Notes: generated from the sequence alone by a model not told the origin. 60,552 nt of DNA from Opitutaceae bacterium (GCA_003164715.1 PLTZ01000048.1:1-60552); one strand, 5' to 3'. Positions 1 through 11,400 are shown, counted from the stretch's first letter. Program-made: numbers and translations.

Positions 1-77
1 TGGCGTCCCCACGGGGATTCGAACCCCGGTTCTCACCGTGAAAGGGTGGTGTCCTGACCGGGCTAGACGATGGGGAC
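1..77 (-). tRNA. tRNA-Glu (anticodon UUC)
   Basis: Read on the minus strand, the sequence folds as a complete cloverleaf. The acceptor strand GTCCCCA pairs with TGGGGAC, followed by discriminator G and an encoded CCA at the very edge of the window. The T-arm carries GGTTCGAATCC. The anticodon loop reads CTTTCAC, giving anticodon TTC for glutamate. The whole molecule closely resembles E. coli tRNA-Glu. It lies about 95 bases from purC and is transcribed away from it. Anything upstream or co-transcribed with it past position 1 cannot be seen. Confidence 0.96.
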
Positions 78-171
78 GTAGCACGGGATCGGGCAAGCTA
101 GGCGGCAGGCCTGACCAAGCAAGAGCATTTTTCCGTCTGGACGCGAGTGCGTGATGGGGAATTCTTGTTCC

Positions 172-1098
172 ATGACATTCTCCGAAATCGCAGGCGCGCT
201 GCCTGACCGGGCCGTCACGTCGATCGATCTGTCATTTTCTAGGATCGGGTCGGGCAAGGTGCGGGAAATATTCGACCTGGGGGACGCGCTGCTGCTTGCC
301 GCCTCGGACAGGCTCTCGGCGTTTGACGTGATCCTCCCCGACGGCATCCCGGGCAAGGGAATCCTGCTGACGCAAATGAGCCTATGGTGGTTCGCAAAGA
401 CGGCGGGGATCGTTCCTAACCACCTGCTGCCCAATCAGGAGGCGGAATTCGAGCGGCGCGGGATCAAGGGGCGCGACCTGCACCTGCGCAGCATGGTGGT
501 ACGCAAGCTTCGCCCCCTCCCGATCGAGTGCGTGGTGCGCGGGTATCTGGCGGGCAGCGGATGGAGCTCCTACGCAAAGACGGGAACCGTGTGCGGCATC
601 GCGCTTCCCCCCGGTCTCAGGCAGGCCGATCGGCTTCCAGAGCCCATCTTCACCCCGACGACGAAGGCGCCCAAGGGCAGCCACGACGAGGCGATTGACG
701 ACGCCCAGGGAGCCGCGACCGTGGGACCCGAGCTCTACGGCCGGGTGAAGGCGGTTAGCGTGGCCCTGTACCGGTTCGGCCACGACACGGCGCAGAAGGC
801 CGGGATGATCCTCGCCGACACCAAGTTCGAGTTCGGAACGGATTCGGCCGGGGGACTGGTGCTGATCGACGAGGTCCTGACGCCCGACTCCTCGCGGTAC
901 TGGCCGGTGGAGAGCTACATGCCCGGAGGCTCCCCTCCGAGCTACGACAAGCAGTTTGTGCGGGACCACCTGCTCAAGCTTTCCTGGGATCAGAAGCCGC
1001 CGGCCCCGCGGCTCCCCAAGGAGGTGATTGCAAGGACCGGGGAGAAGTACCTTGCCGCGCTGCGAAGCCTCTCGGCCGGGGACACGACTACTGCATGA
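172..1098 (+). CDS. purC: Phosphoribosylaminoimidazole-succinocarboxamide synthase (SAICAR synthetase)
   Basis: This cytoplasmic enzyme of de novo purine synthesis joins aspartate to CAIR with ATP to make SAICAR. Recognisable blocks are GKVREIFDLGD near the N terminus (ATP site), LLLAASDRLSAFDVILPDGIP, PIECVVRGYLAGSGW, FTPTTKAPKGSHDE, and LADTKFEFG followed by LIDEVLTPDSSRYWP. About 308 residues fits the longer, yeast-like PurC form. I chose ATG 172 because a GGGGA sits 11 bases upstream. GTG 151 and ATG 154 are in frame and would add up to seven residues. The 3' end overlaps the convergent cinA by 11 bases. No other purine gene is nearby, so it appears to be a single-gene unit. Confidence 0.95.
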   Translation: MTFSEIAGALPDRAVTSIDLSFSRIGSGKVREIFDLGDALLLAASDRLSAFDVILPDGIPGKGILLTQMSLWWFAKTAGIVPNHLLPNQEAEFERRGIKGRDLHLRSMVVRKLRPLPIECVVRGYLAGSGWSSYAKTGTVCGIALPPGLRQADRLPEPIFTPTTKAPKGSHDEAIDDAQGAATVGPELYGRVKAVSVALYRFGHDTAQKAGMILADTKFEFGTDSAGGLVLIDEVLTPDSSRYWPVESYMPGGSPPSYDKQFVRDHLLKLSWDQKPPAPRLPKEVIARTGEKYLAALRSLSAGDTTTA

Positions 1099-2392
1099 CG
1101 CCCTGACGCACCTGCGGCACGGCGGCTCCGTCCTTGCCACGGACCAGCTCGCGCCTGAGCCAGTCGAGCGCGGAATTCACCGCGCGGCACTTGATGGTGG
1201 TGCGAGGGCCGGGGTAGCTCAGCTTGCGGGACCAGACTCCGTGCGGCGCGTGGAGGGCCACGAAGATCGTCCCGACGGGGTTCTCGTTCATGCCGCCACA
1301 GGGCCCCGCGAAGCCGGTGATCGACAGGGCGTAGTCCGCCCCAAGCTTTTCCGCGGCTCCGGTGGCCATGGCGACTGCGGCCTCCGCGCTTACGGCCCCA
1401 TGCTGAAGCAGGAGGCACTCGGGCACGTCCAGGAGCTGCATCTTGGAGTCGTTCGAGTAGCACACGCAGCCGCCCGAGAAAAACTTCGAGGCGCCGCAGA
1501 TGTCGGTGAATGCGTTCGCGAGCAGGCCGCCCGTCGCGGTCTCCGCGACCGCGAGCCACTTGTCCTGCGAGCGCAGGAGGTCGGCGCACACCTTGGCCAG
1601 GGAGTCGTCCCCAAACGTGACAAAATCTTCGCCCAGCACGTTGGCGCACTCGGCGGCAATCGCCTCGATCTCGGCGGGTCCGAGCTCGCCGCCCGGGGAG
1701 CTGAGCCGGCAGTCGACGTGGCCCGCATGCGCGCAAAACGCGACGCCAAGGCCCGTGGCATGGCGGTCGAAGACCGGCTGCAGCTTCGTCTCAAGCATGG
1801 ATTCGCCGATTCCGGAGGTCCGAAGCTGCACGTAAGCCTTGCGGTCGAGCACAAGGCCAAGCTGCGCAAGCCTGGGAATCACGTGCTCGGTGAACATCGG
1901 CTGTAGCTCGTTCGGCGGCCCCGGCATCATGCACACCACCTTGCCGTCCTGCTCGACCCAAAGGCCCGGCGCCGTGCCGTTTGCATTCGGAAGGACCTGG
2001 CCGCGCTCAAAGCGGTACGCCTGCTTGAGGTTGTTTGGCGTCATCTTGCGCCCGAGGAGGGCGAATCGCTCGAGAATGCGGCCCTCTATCTCCGGGTCGA
2101 ACACGAGCTTCTGCCCGAGCACCTGCGCGACCGACTGCCGAGTGCGGTCGTCGCACGTCGGCCCCAGGCCGCCCGTGATGATGACGACGTCGGAGCGGGC
2201 CCAGCTCTCCCTGAATTGCGCCTCAATATCCTCGGCATCATCCGTTACCGTAACGTTGCGGCGCAGCTCGACCCCGCGTGCGCCTAGCTGCGCTCCGATG
2301 AACGTCAAGTGGCCGTTGGCGGTCAGCCCCAGCAGGAGTTCGTCGCCGATCGTTAGCAGTTCAAAATGGAGCTTGTGCGGAGGTTTGTTCAA
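1088..2392 (-). CDS. cinA: CinA family protein (competence/damage-inducible protein A)
   Basis: This is a two-domain protein of 434 residues, the usual CinA length. The N-terminal MoeA/MogA-like domain (COG1058) shows LLTIGDELLLG, VTVTDDAEDIEAQF, IITGGLGPTCDDRTR and the GTAPGLWVEQDGK / MMPGPPNEL blocks. The C-terminal CinA/PncC domain shows VAETATGGLLANAFTDICGASKFFSGG and a conserved ALSITGFAGP. The family salvages NMN by deamidation and hydrolyses ADP-ribose in several bacteria. Which activity applies here is not shown by sequence alone. The start is TTG 2392: an in-frame stop lies just upstream and no ATG precedes the first conserved block. Confidence 0.92.
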   Translation of the reverse strand: MNKPPHKLHFELLTIGDELLLGLTANGHLTFIGAQLGARGVELRRNVTVTDDAEDIEAQFRESWARSDVVIITGGLGPTCDDRTRQSVAQVLGQKLVFDPEIEGRILERFALLGRKMTPNNLKQAYRFERGQVLPNANGTAPGLWVEQDGKVVCMMPGPPNELQPMFTEHVIPRLAQLGLVLDRKAYVQLRTSGIGESMLETKLQPVFDRHATGLGVAFCAHAGHVDCRLSSPGGELGPAEIEAIAAECANVLGEDFVTFGDDSLAKVCADLLRSQDKWLAVAETATGGLLANAFTDICGASKFFSGGCVCYSNDSKMQLLDVPECLLLQHGAVSAEAAVAMATGAAEKLGADYALSITGFAGPCGGMNENPVGTIFVALHAPHGVWSRKLSYPGPRTTIKCRAVNSALDWLRRELVRGKDGAAVPQVRQGVMQ

Positions 2393-2458
2393 ACGGAGTG
2401 CCTAAAGTCAGGAGAAAGCATGCTTTGCGGACGTTGAAATTAGGCTAATCTGCGGAAA

Positions 2459-3970
2459 ATGCCAGCTGTTGACTCAGATAGCGGGGTTCCTCCGACGCTC
2501 AAGGAAAAGGTGCGACGGCTGCCCGACCGGCCCGGTGTATACCTGATGAAGGACCGGATCGGGAGGATCATCTACGTGGGCAAGGCGAAGGCGCTCAAAA
2601 AGAGGGTCTCGTCCTACTTCCAGCCGTCCCGGGCCTTCACGCTCCACCCCAAGATCAGGGCCCTGGTCGAGATGATCGCGGACTTCGACGCCATAGAGGT
2701 GAAGTCGGAGCCGGAGGCCCTCCTGTTGGAGGGCAAACTGATCAAGCAGTGGAAGCCGCGCTACAACACGGATTTCACGGACGACAAGCGCTTTCCCCTG
2801 GTGCGCGTCGATCCGCGCGAGGAGCTTCCTAGGTTCCGCATCGTCCGACTCCGGAAGGACGATCATTCGAGGTATTTCGGCCCGTTTGCGCACAGCGGCC
2901 CGCTCCGGAAGGCGCTGGCGCAGATGCGCCGGCAGTTCGGCATCCTGCTTGGCGACGGCACCCCCCGCCGCCTGGCTGACGGCTCCTGGCATCTCTACGA
3001 CGACGCCAGGGCGGAGATCTACGGTTTTCCCGAAAGCGTGACCTCGCAGGAGTACAGGGAGCGGGTGGACCGGGCCTGTGCATTCCTCGAGGGAAAGTCC
3101 CGAGAATGGCTCACCTCCCTGCGCGCGGAGATGGCCTCCGCGTCCGAACGCCGCGAGTTTGAGAGGGCCGCGGGGTTGCGCGACATCGTGTTTGCCCTGG
3201 AGAAAACGCTCGAGAGACCCCGGCATTTCGAGCGGACCGACCCGACGGCCCCGAGCGCTGACGAGGCCGCGCTCGAATCCCTTCGGGAGGCGCTTGCGCT
3301 GGCGGGCCCCCCGCGCTCGATCGAGTGCTTCGACATCTCGCACATCTCCGGCACGTTCGTGGTGGCTTCCATGGTGCGGTTCGCCGGTGGGAGGCCCGAC
3401 CGGGACAACTACCGGCGCTTCCGGATCAAGGGATTCATGGGAAATGACGACTTTCGCGCGATGGAGGAGGTCGTGGGGCGCCGCTACCGGCGACTGCGTC
3501 AAGAGGGGAGGGCCTTCCCGGACCTCGTCGTGATCGACGGGGGCAGCGGGCAGGTGGGAGCCGCGCTGAAGGCCTTCGTTGCGCTGGGCCTCGATCCGCC
3601 CCCGATCGTTGGCCTGGCAAAGAGGGAGGAGACGATCGTGTTCCCCGACGGCAGGGCGCCGCTCGACATCCCACTCGACCATCCCGGGCTCAGGCTCCTG
3701 CAGCGCCTCCGTGACGAGGCCCACCGCTTCGCGAACACCTTCAATGCGGACCTACGGTCCAGGAAGATAAGGGAGTCGCTGTTGGACGACTTTCCAGGCC
3801 TTGGCCCAGTCCGCCGCGCGGCGTTGATGGACCGGTTTGGAAGCATCGAGCGCCTGCGAGGCGCGACGGCTGCCGAGATTGCCGAGGCGGACGGCTTCGG
3901 GCCGCGGCTGGCCTCCGAACTGCACGCCTTCCTCGGGGCAATCCGGGCAGCCGGCCCGAAAATTCCTTGA
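2459..3970 (+). CDS. uvrC: Excinuclease ABC subunit C (short form)
   Basis: UvrC makes the two incisions in UvrABC nucleotide excision repair. Domains in order are: a GIY-YIG nuclease from about residue 15 (PDRPGVYLMKD, IIYVGKAKALKKRVSSYF); a UVR motif near 215-250; the RNase H-like endonuclease with FDISHISG, VVIDGGSGQVGAAL and DEAHRFANTFN; and a C-terminal helix-hairpin-helix pair from about 430 (LDDFPGLGPVRRAALMDRFGSIERL). It is 503 residues against about 610 in E. coli, with the loss spread over the central cysteine/UVR region. Catalytic Asp and His positions look intact. ATG 2459 begins close behind the divergent cinA. The sialate esterase-like gene follows directly. Confidence 0.93.
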   Translation: MPAVDSDSGVPPTLKEKVRRLPDRPGVYLMKDRIGRIIYVGKAKALKKRVSSYFQPSRAFTLHPKIRALVEMIADFDAIEVKSEPEALLLEGKLIKQWKPRYNTDFTDDKRFPLVRVDPREELPRFRIVRLRKDDHSRYFGPFAHSGPLRKALAQMRRQFGILLGDGTPRRLADGSWHLYDDARAEIYGFPESVTSQEYRERVDRACAFLEGKSREWLTSLRAEMASASERREFERAAGLRDIVFALEKTLERPRHFERTDPTAPSADEAALESLREALALAGPPRSIECFDISHISGTFVVASMVRFAGGRPDRDNYRRFRIKGFMGNDDFRAMEEVVGRRYRRLRQEGRAFPDLVVIDGGSGQVGAALKAFVALGLDPPPIVGLAKREETIVFPDGRAPLDIPLDHPGLRLLQRLRDEAHRFANTFNADLRSRKIRESLLDDFPGLGPVRRAALMDRFGSIERLRGATAAEIAEADGFGPRLASELHAFLGAIRAAGPKIP

Positions 3971-4005
3971 TCCCGGCGCGGGGTCGGGCCTGCTACGAGA
4001 CCTCC

Positions 4006-5421
4006 ATGTCCTCCTTCCGCATCATTGCGCTGACGTTTGCTGCGTTGCCCGGGATGGCCCCGACGACGTCCGCCGCCCCGGAACTCGCCCCGCCGTTCCA
4101 GGACCGCACGGTCCTGCAGCGGGAGAAGCCGGTTCCCGTCTGGGGCCGGGCGACCCCGGGCGAGCATGTGAGCGTGGCGTTTGCCGGCCAGATGGTCGGC
4201 GCGACGGCGGGTTCCGACGGGCGATGGATTGTGATGCTCACACCGCTTGCTGAGAACGCGTCCGGCTCGGACCTCACCGTCAGCGGCAAGGCCACGGTGA
4301 CGCTCCATGACGTCGTGGTCGGGGAGGTCTGGCTGTGCGCCGGGGAGGCGAACATGGAGTTCGCCGTCGACGACGGCGGGTCCTACCGGATTGAAAACGC
4401 AGCTGCGGAGGTCGCTGCGGCGCGCTACCCCCTGATCCGGCAGTTCAAGGTCGCACGTCAGGCGGCCGCCGCGCCGATGGAGTCCGCCCCAGGCGAGTGG
4501 AGCGCGTGCACCCCTGCCACCGTGGGCCGGTTCACGGCCGCAGGCTACTTCTTCGCGCGTGAGCTCTTCGCACGCCTCGGGACGCCCGTCGGGATCATCA
4601 ACTGCACGTGGGGCGGGACGCCGATCGAGGCGTGGATGAGCCCGGCGTCTCTCGCCGCCTTTCCCGGCTTCTCCAACGGGCATCCGGCCGCCGGCGCCGG
4701 CACGAAGGGCGGGGATCCCTGGGCCCCCGGCTCGCTTTTTAACGGCATGATCCAGCCTCTGCTGCCCTATGCCCTGCGGGGCGCCGTCTGGTATCAGGGT
4801 GAAAGCAACGTGGGGCGCGCCTCCCTGTACGCCACCCAGTTTCCTGCGTTGATCACCAGCTGGCGCTCCCATTTCGGCGGCGGCGACTTTCCCTTCCTCT
4901 GGGTTCAGCTCGCGAACTTCTCACCGCCCGCGAAGGGGCAGGGGGACCCATGGGCGTCCCTTCGCGAGGCGCAGTCCAGGGTCCTTTCCCTTCCGTCGAC
5001 GGGCCAGGCCGTAGCCATCGACATCGGGGAGCCCGGCAGCATGTACCCGAGAAACAAGAGGGAGGTCGGGCGGCGGCTCGCCCTGATCGCCAAGGCGATG
5101 GTCTATTCAATCCCGGTCGAGCACTCGGGGCCGGTCTTCAGCCGCGCGGCCCCGGAGGGCCCCGCAATCCGTGTCCAGTTCCAGTTTGCGGGCGAGGGGC
5201 TCACCGCCTCCGGAAAGCCGCTCCAGTCGTTTGAGGTCGCAGGCCCCGACAGGGTGTTTCACCCGGCGCAGGCGGCCATCAGGGGCGACACGGTCATTGT
5301 CCGGTCGCCGGCGGTGGCGCAGCCCGTGGCCGTGCGCTACGCGTGGCGCAACGCCCCGGAGGCCAATCTCTACAACGGTGCCGGGCTCCCCGCAGCGCCC
5401 TTCAGGAGCGACGACTGGTAA
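4006..5421 (+). CDS. Exported sialate O-acetylesterase-like protein lacking catalytic residues
   Basis: The fold is that of the SASA (SGNH/GDSL-like) esterases that deacetylate sialic acids and plant polysaccharides. A signal peptide (MSSFRIIALTFAALPG...TTSAA) is followed by a beta-sandwich start with FQDRTVLQREKPVPVWG. Family blocks NCTWGGTPIEAWMSP and AVWYQGESN are present. The nucleophile block, normally GQSNM, reads GEANM, with Ala at about residue 115. The block near the C terminus, normally DxHPxNK, reads SMYPRNK with Tyr at about residue 347. Both the Ser and the His expected for catalysis are therefore missing, so it may be a carbohydrate-binding pseudoenzyme. ATG 4006 was chosen for the signal peptide; TTG 3967, overlapping the uvrC stop, is in frame. 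Confidence 0.85.
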   Translation: MSSFRIIALTFAALPGMAPTTSAAPELAPPFQDRTVLQREKPVPVWGRATPGEHVSVAFAGQMVGATAGSDGRWIVMLTPLAENASGSDLTVSGKATVTLHDVVVGEVWLCAGEANMEFAVDDGGSYRIENAAAEVAAARYPLIRQFKVARQAAAAPMESAPGEWSACTPATVGRFTAAGYFFARELFARLGTPVGIINCTWGGTPIEAWMSPASLAAFPGFSNGHPAAGAGTKGGDPWAPGSLFNGMIQPLLPYALRGAVWYQGESNVGRASLYATQFPALITSWRSHFGGGDFPFLWVQLANFSPPAKGQGDPWASLREAQSRVLSLPSTGQAVAIDIGEPGSMYPRNKREVGRRLALIAKAMVYSIPVEHSGPVFSRAAPEGPAIRVQFQFAGEGLTASGKPLQSFEVAGPDRVFHPAQAAIRGDTVIVRSPAVAQPVAVRYAWRNAPEANLYNGAGLPAAPFRSDDW

Positions 5422-5436
5422 GGCGGCCGTCGCCGG

Positions 5437-8400
5437 TCAGGGAAGCTCGTAGACCTCTCCCAGCACGACGCCCGTCCTGCCGCTTGCGCTGGAGATCTCG
5501 AACGTGTAGGCGCCGGGCGCCAAGTTGGCGATGAGCGCCGTGTCGGAGTTCAGCGCGGAGAGCGCGAATGCCCCGACGCTGGTGTCGGCAGCCGTGATGT
5601 CGGCGGCCGTGATCGCCGGCTGGTCCGGCCCCGTCGCGGACTGGCTCGTCCATGAGAAGTTCTGGGCCACGAGGTTTCCGCCGGAGTCAAAGACGCTCAG
5701 CACGGGGTCGGGGAGCACGGCGGCAATCTTGAACGCCGAGAGCCCGGGTCCGATCCCGCGGATGAGGATGCTCTTGGTCGAGCTTCCGGAGATGACGAAC
5801 CCCCCGAACAGCGCGCCGGTTGTCGGGGTGACCGCACCCATGGCCGAGATATTGGTCAGCCGCTGAGGTGAAGTCATCGGCGACGCATCGGCATCGTAGA
5901 GCTCCAGGAGCACGATCCCTCCGGTCCCCGAGGGATCGAACACCTGGGCTGTGTAGGTGCCGGGCCCGAGGCTTGCGACGATGGCGGAATCCGCGCTGCC
6001 CGGGGCGAGCGAAAACGCCCCCACCTGAGTGATCGTGGCTGCAATGGCAGGGGAGCTTCCCCATCCGGTGTTTTGCGCGATCACCGAGCCGGACGACGAG
6101 TAGAGTTGGAGCTCAGGGGTCTTCATCACGCCGGGGACGTCGAATTCGGTCAGCCCCGGCCCGACGGCGCGAACGAGCACGGTCTTCGGAGCCGTCCCCG
6201 ATATGGCGAATCCGGCGACCAGAACCTGGCTTCCGGCCAGGTTGACGCGCGTCGACAGGTTAAGGAGCCGATTGTCCAGCGACGTCGACGCCGGAACGAA
6301 CGGCGTCCCGCTCGCGGCGCCTATCGTGATCGTCATCGTCGACGACGCGAGACCGCCTGTGCCGTTGGCGGTAACCGCGACCTTGTACGTGCCGACGGCC
6401 GTCGGCGTGCCGGAGATGACTCCGGTCGTGGAATTGATGGTGAGCCCCGGGGGCAGTCCCGTCGCCGTGTAGGTCTGCGGGGAGCGCGTCGCGGTGACAA
6501 CGAACAGGAACGGCTGACCGGAGGTGCCCGTCACCGAGGACGCTGAGGTGATCAGGGGAGGCGGGGTCGAATTCGCAAGGTAGAAGACCTGGGTGAGGCC
6601 CGAGGAGCTGAACTCCGAGGACGGCGTTAAGCCCGTCGCGCGGACGTAGAACAGGGCTGCGCCGGTCGGAGACGCGCCGATGAGCTGCCACGTGGCTCCG
6701 TCCGAGGTGGACGCCTGGCCCGCGGTGGTCCAGTGGGTGCCGTCGGTCGTCTCCTCAAAGAACACAGACGAGAACACGGGTGCGTCGCCGCTCCTTGTCC
6801 AGGTGTAGGTCGATTGGTCGGCGCTCACTGAGACCGATTGCGTCACGGGTGTCGGCGCGGAAAAGCGGGCGATCCCGACGCGCGAGAGGCCGCCCACCGT
6901 CGTGAAAGCCCCGCCGATCAATATCTTGCCGTCGGGCTGCACCAGGACCGCGCTTACCGGCGCGTTCACATTCGGGGTGAACGACGGGTCGGCGGCGCCG
7001 CTGGATTCGATGTGCGCGGCATAGGGCAGGGGTTGGCCGCCGATGCTCGTGAACAGGCCCGCCACGTAGAACGTTCCGTCAAGCACCTGCGCAAGGGACA
7101 GCACGGTGCCGTTTGGCGCGGGGTTGAAGGTCGCGTCGAGCGAGCCGTCGCCGTTGAGCCGAGCCAGATTGGAGACGGCCGCGCCGTCCACGCTCGTGAA
7201 CGATCCGGCGATGACAATCTGGCCGTTCGGCTGGATCGCGATTGCGTTGACGATGCCGTTGACCGCGGGCGCGAACGAGCCATCCGGGGAACCCGTCGGT
7301 CCAAGCCGGGCAAGATAGGCCGAGTTCGGGCCGCCGGCGCTGGTGAACGCTCCGCCAATGAGCACCTGCCCGTTCGGCTCAAGCGCGATCGTGTTGACCG
7401 CACCGTTCACCGCCGGGTTGAACGACGTGTCGATCGACGAATCGGTGTTGATCCGGACAAGGTTGGCCCGCGGCACGCCATCGATGTTCGCGAAGGCCCC
7501 GCCCACCAGCACCGTCCCGTTTAGCAGGGGGACCAGGGCGTTCACGGGCCCGTCCGGGTGCGCAAGGAAGGAGGAGTCGAGCGTGCTGTCGGCGTTGAGC
7601 CGGGCAAGGTGGGCGGCCGCCGTCGCGCCGACACTGGAGAAATTGCCGCCGATCAGGAGCGCTCCGCCCACTTGGACGGTGTTGAAGTTGCCGCCGACGA
7701 ACAGCGAGCCGTCAGGCAGCGGCGTGATGGTGTCGACGGTGCCGTTAAACGAAGGGTCAAACGAGGGGTCAACCGATCCGTCGGCGTTGACCCGGGCGAT
7801 ATCCTCGCGGATTGCCACGGCTCCGGTCTCGTTCGGCTGAATGCCGGTGAAGTTGCCGCCGAAGACGATCTGGCCGTTGGCCTGGATGGCCACGACGGTG
7901 AGACCGCCGTTCGGGTGCGGGTCGAACGTCGTGTCCACGCTGCCGTCGGTGTTGATGCGGGCAATGTAATAGCGGGTGACGGTAGCCCCGACCGTGGGCG
8001 CCGGGGACAAGTTGCCGACGTTCTCGTTCTGCTGGAATATGGTGAACGTGCCGCCGACGACGATCTTGCCGTCCGACTGGACGGCGATCGCCGACACGGG
8101 TGCGTTCGGATCGGGGTAGAACGTGGTGTCCACGGTCCCGTCGCTGTTCAGCCGGGCGAGGTCCTGGACATAGGAGGTCGTCTTTCCGGCGTTGGGCGTG
8201 AACGAGGTGAAGGCTCCGCCGACCACGATCTGCTTGTTGGGGAGCAGGGCTATCGAGTACACCGATCCGCTGCAGTCGGGGTTGAAGGTGGTGTCGATCG
8301 AGCCGTCCGTATTCACCCGTGCGATGTAGTTGTAAGCGTAGGTGCTGGGTGTGCCCCCGGTGGCGTTGGTCGGGACGAGGAGCGTAAAGTCTCCGCCGAT

Positions 8401-11400
8401 GACGATCTTTCCGTCGGGCTGCAGCGCCATGCACAAGATCTGCAGGTTGGGCTGCGGCGCAAAGGCCGAGTCGATCGTGCCGTCCGGGTTGAGGCGGGCG
8501 ATGTAGGCGTTGTTCACGCTGTTGATGTTGGTGAACCCGCCGCCAACCACTATCTTCCCGTCTCCCTGGACGACGATGGCGCTCACCACCCCGGTGGGCG
8601 TCGGCGTGAATGTCGTGTCGACCGTCCCGTCGGTGTTAAGGCGGACCAGGTTCTGAAGCCCGCTCACCCCGCCGAAGTTGCTGAAAAGGCCCCCGATGAT
8701 GATCCTTCCGTCCGCCTGGACGGCCGAGCACACCACCTCGCCGTTGGACGCGGCCGAATAGGCGTACCGAACCCTGCCGTTCGCGTTCAGCCACGCGCCC
8801 GAGTTTGTCGGCGTCAAGGTCGAGGCACCGTTGGGAAGGACGGCGACCGTGTTGACCGTGCCGTCCACGTAGGCGTTGAACGACGTGTCAGCCGATCCGT
8901 CTCCGTTCAGCCTTGAGAAATAGGACCCGGGGCTCCCGCCAATGGGGCTGAACGACCCAGCGACCAGCACCTGGAGGTTGGGCTGCTCCGCAAACGCCTG
9001 CACCTGCCCAGTCATTGCGGAGTTCTTGCCCAAGGCGAATGACGGGTCGACGGTCCCGTCCGGGTTAAGGACCACGACGTTGTCGATGAACGACGGCGTC
9101 GAGGCCCCGTTTGGCTGCACCGTCGTGAACGACCCTCCCACCATGATGTGGCCGTTCGACAGCACGCTCACGGTGTTGCCCAGGGCGTTGAAGTTGGGAT
9201 TGAAGCTCGGGTCGAGCACGCCGCTGGCCGAGACGCGGCCGATGTAGTTGCGGATGGTGCCCGTCTGCGAGAAATTCGGCGCAAACGAGGTCATGATGCC
9301 CGTGACCACGATGCCCCCGTCGCCCTGCAGGGCCACCCCGAGGACGTCGGCGCTGGGATTGGGGAAGAACGTCGTGTCGAGCGTCCCATCCGTGTTCAGC
9401 CGCGCGAGATGGTTGACGTAGATGGGCACGTAGGCGCTGACGCCCGCCGCCGGAAGGACCGTCTGGGGCGCGTTCGGCGCGTTTCTGAGCGTAGTGGCCA
9501 CCGCCGCCTTCGCGGTCTGCGGTTGGACGCCGTTGAATCCGCCCCCAATGATGACCTTCCCGTCCGATTGGATCGCCACCGCGTAGACGACGCTGTTTGC
9601 CTCTGGGTCGAACGAATTGGTGTCGATGTCACCGTTTGCCTGCAGGCGGGCGATGAAACTGCGAGTATATCCTGCTATGGTGGTGAATCCTCCGGCGACC
9701 ACGAGCCTGCCGTCGCTCAACTGGGCGATGGCGAAGACCCCGCCGCTCGGGTTCGGATTGAACGTCAGGTCAAGCGAGCCATCGCTGTTCAGGCGGGCTA
9801 AATAGTTGAGCCCGAAGGCCGTCGTGGATCCGTTGGGCGTAAAGGCGCTGAAACCTCCGCCGATCAGGATCTGCCCCGTCGAGAGCGGCAGGATGGCGTT
9901 GACGGTGGAGTTCGGGGTCGGGTTGAACGGCCCATCGAGCGTGCCGTCCGGATTGAGCCTGGCCATGTTGAGGCGCGAGAATCCGTCGACCTGCGAGAAT
10001 GATCCGCCGATCAGGATCTTCCCGTCCGACTGAAGGGCCATCGCCTGGACGGGTCCGTTGATCGTCACCGCGAAGGTGTTGTCGAGCGATCCGTCGGCAT
10101 TGAGCCTTGCGAAGTAGCTTCGGGTCACCCCGCCGATGCTCAGGAACGTTCCGCCGACCAAATACTGCCCGTTTGGAAGGGTCAGGGTGGTAAAGACGGT
10201 GCCGGCATCATCCGGGGCGATCGTCGAGTCGGGGACGCCGTAGGAATTGACGCGGGCCAGGTACATCCGAGGCGTGGCCGTCGCCTTGTCCAACGGCTGG
10301 AGGCTTGTGAAGAACCCCCCGATGAGGACATTGCCATCTTCCTGGACCGCGATGGCGTTGACCGCCTGGTTGGGGCTTGGGTAGAACGTCTCGTCAACGG
10401 AGCCGTCCGCATTGATGCGGGCGCAGTACAGCGTCGCGCTAGGTGAGAGGTCGTTCTCGGGATAGACCTGCGTAAATGTGCCGCCTATCAACAGCTTACC
10501 GTCAGGCTCATAGACCACCGTGGTTACGCTGTCCAAGGGATTGATGATGAAATTCGTGTCGAGAGAGCCATCCGCGTTGAGTCTCGCCAGGAAGTCGCAT
10601 TGGGTCGTATAGGTGGCCCCGTTGGGTTGGACGGTCACGAACTCGCCGCCAATCACGATCTGCCCGCTTGGCAGGACGGCGATGGAACTGACCGACGCGT
10701 TCGGCTCGGGATCGAAGCCCATGTCGAGGGAGCCGTCGCTGTTGAGCCGGGCGGCGCAGCTTCGCGTGGTCGCCGCGCTCACCCCGTTGGGCTGAAGCTT
10801 CGAGAACCCGCCGCCGATGACGATCTCTCCATTGGGCTCGACGGCGATTGCCAGGACAGGCTTGTCCGCATTGGGGTCGAACGAGGTGTCAAGGGACCCG
10901 TCAGCGTTGAACCGAGCGATGCGATTGCGGGTCGTCGTGCTGGCGGCGCCGTTGGGCTGCACGGACGTGAAGGAGCCGCCGATCACGATCTGGCCGTTGG
11001 GCTGCACCGCGATGGCGTAGACAATGCCGTTCACGCCGGGGTTGAACGCCGAGTCGAGCGTGCCGTCGGCGTTCAGCCGCGCCACATAATTGCGGGTAAT
11101 CTGCGTGGTGCCGCCCGTGGGCTGGATGCTCGTGAAGGAGCCGCCGACAAGGATCTGACCGTTTGGCTGCAGGGCCATGACACGGACCACGCCGTTGGCG
11201 TTCGGGCTAAATGTACCATCGGGCGATCCGTCGTGATTGAGCCGGGCGATGTAGCCATGGCCAGAGACGGGCAGGGCGTAGGGTTGAAGTTGTGTAAAAT
11301 ACCCTCCCACCAATATCTTGCCGTCAGGCTGGACTAGGATGGCGTTGACGATGCTGTTGGGGTTTGGGTTGAACCCGTCGATCGGCAGCGTAGTGGCCCG

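Noticed and set aside
2474-3724. Long minus-strand open frame of about 416 codons opposite uvrC
   Set aside because: It is a high-GC shadow frame: basic, low-complexity protein with no motif, lying wholly inside a clear uvrC.
4006-5421. A sialic-acid catabolism cluster suggested by the esterase-like gene
   Set aside because: No nan genes are nearby and the protein lacks catalytic residues.
7558-8916. Plus-strand frame of 452 codons inside the delta-60 gene
   Set aside because: Its regular Asp/Val/Arg pattern is the antisense image of the delta-60 repeats; no independent gene signals.
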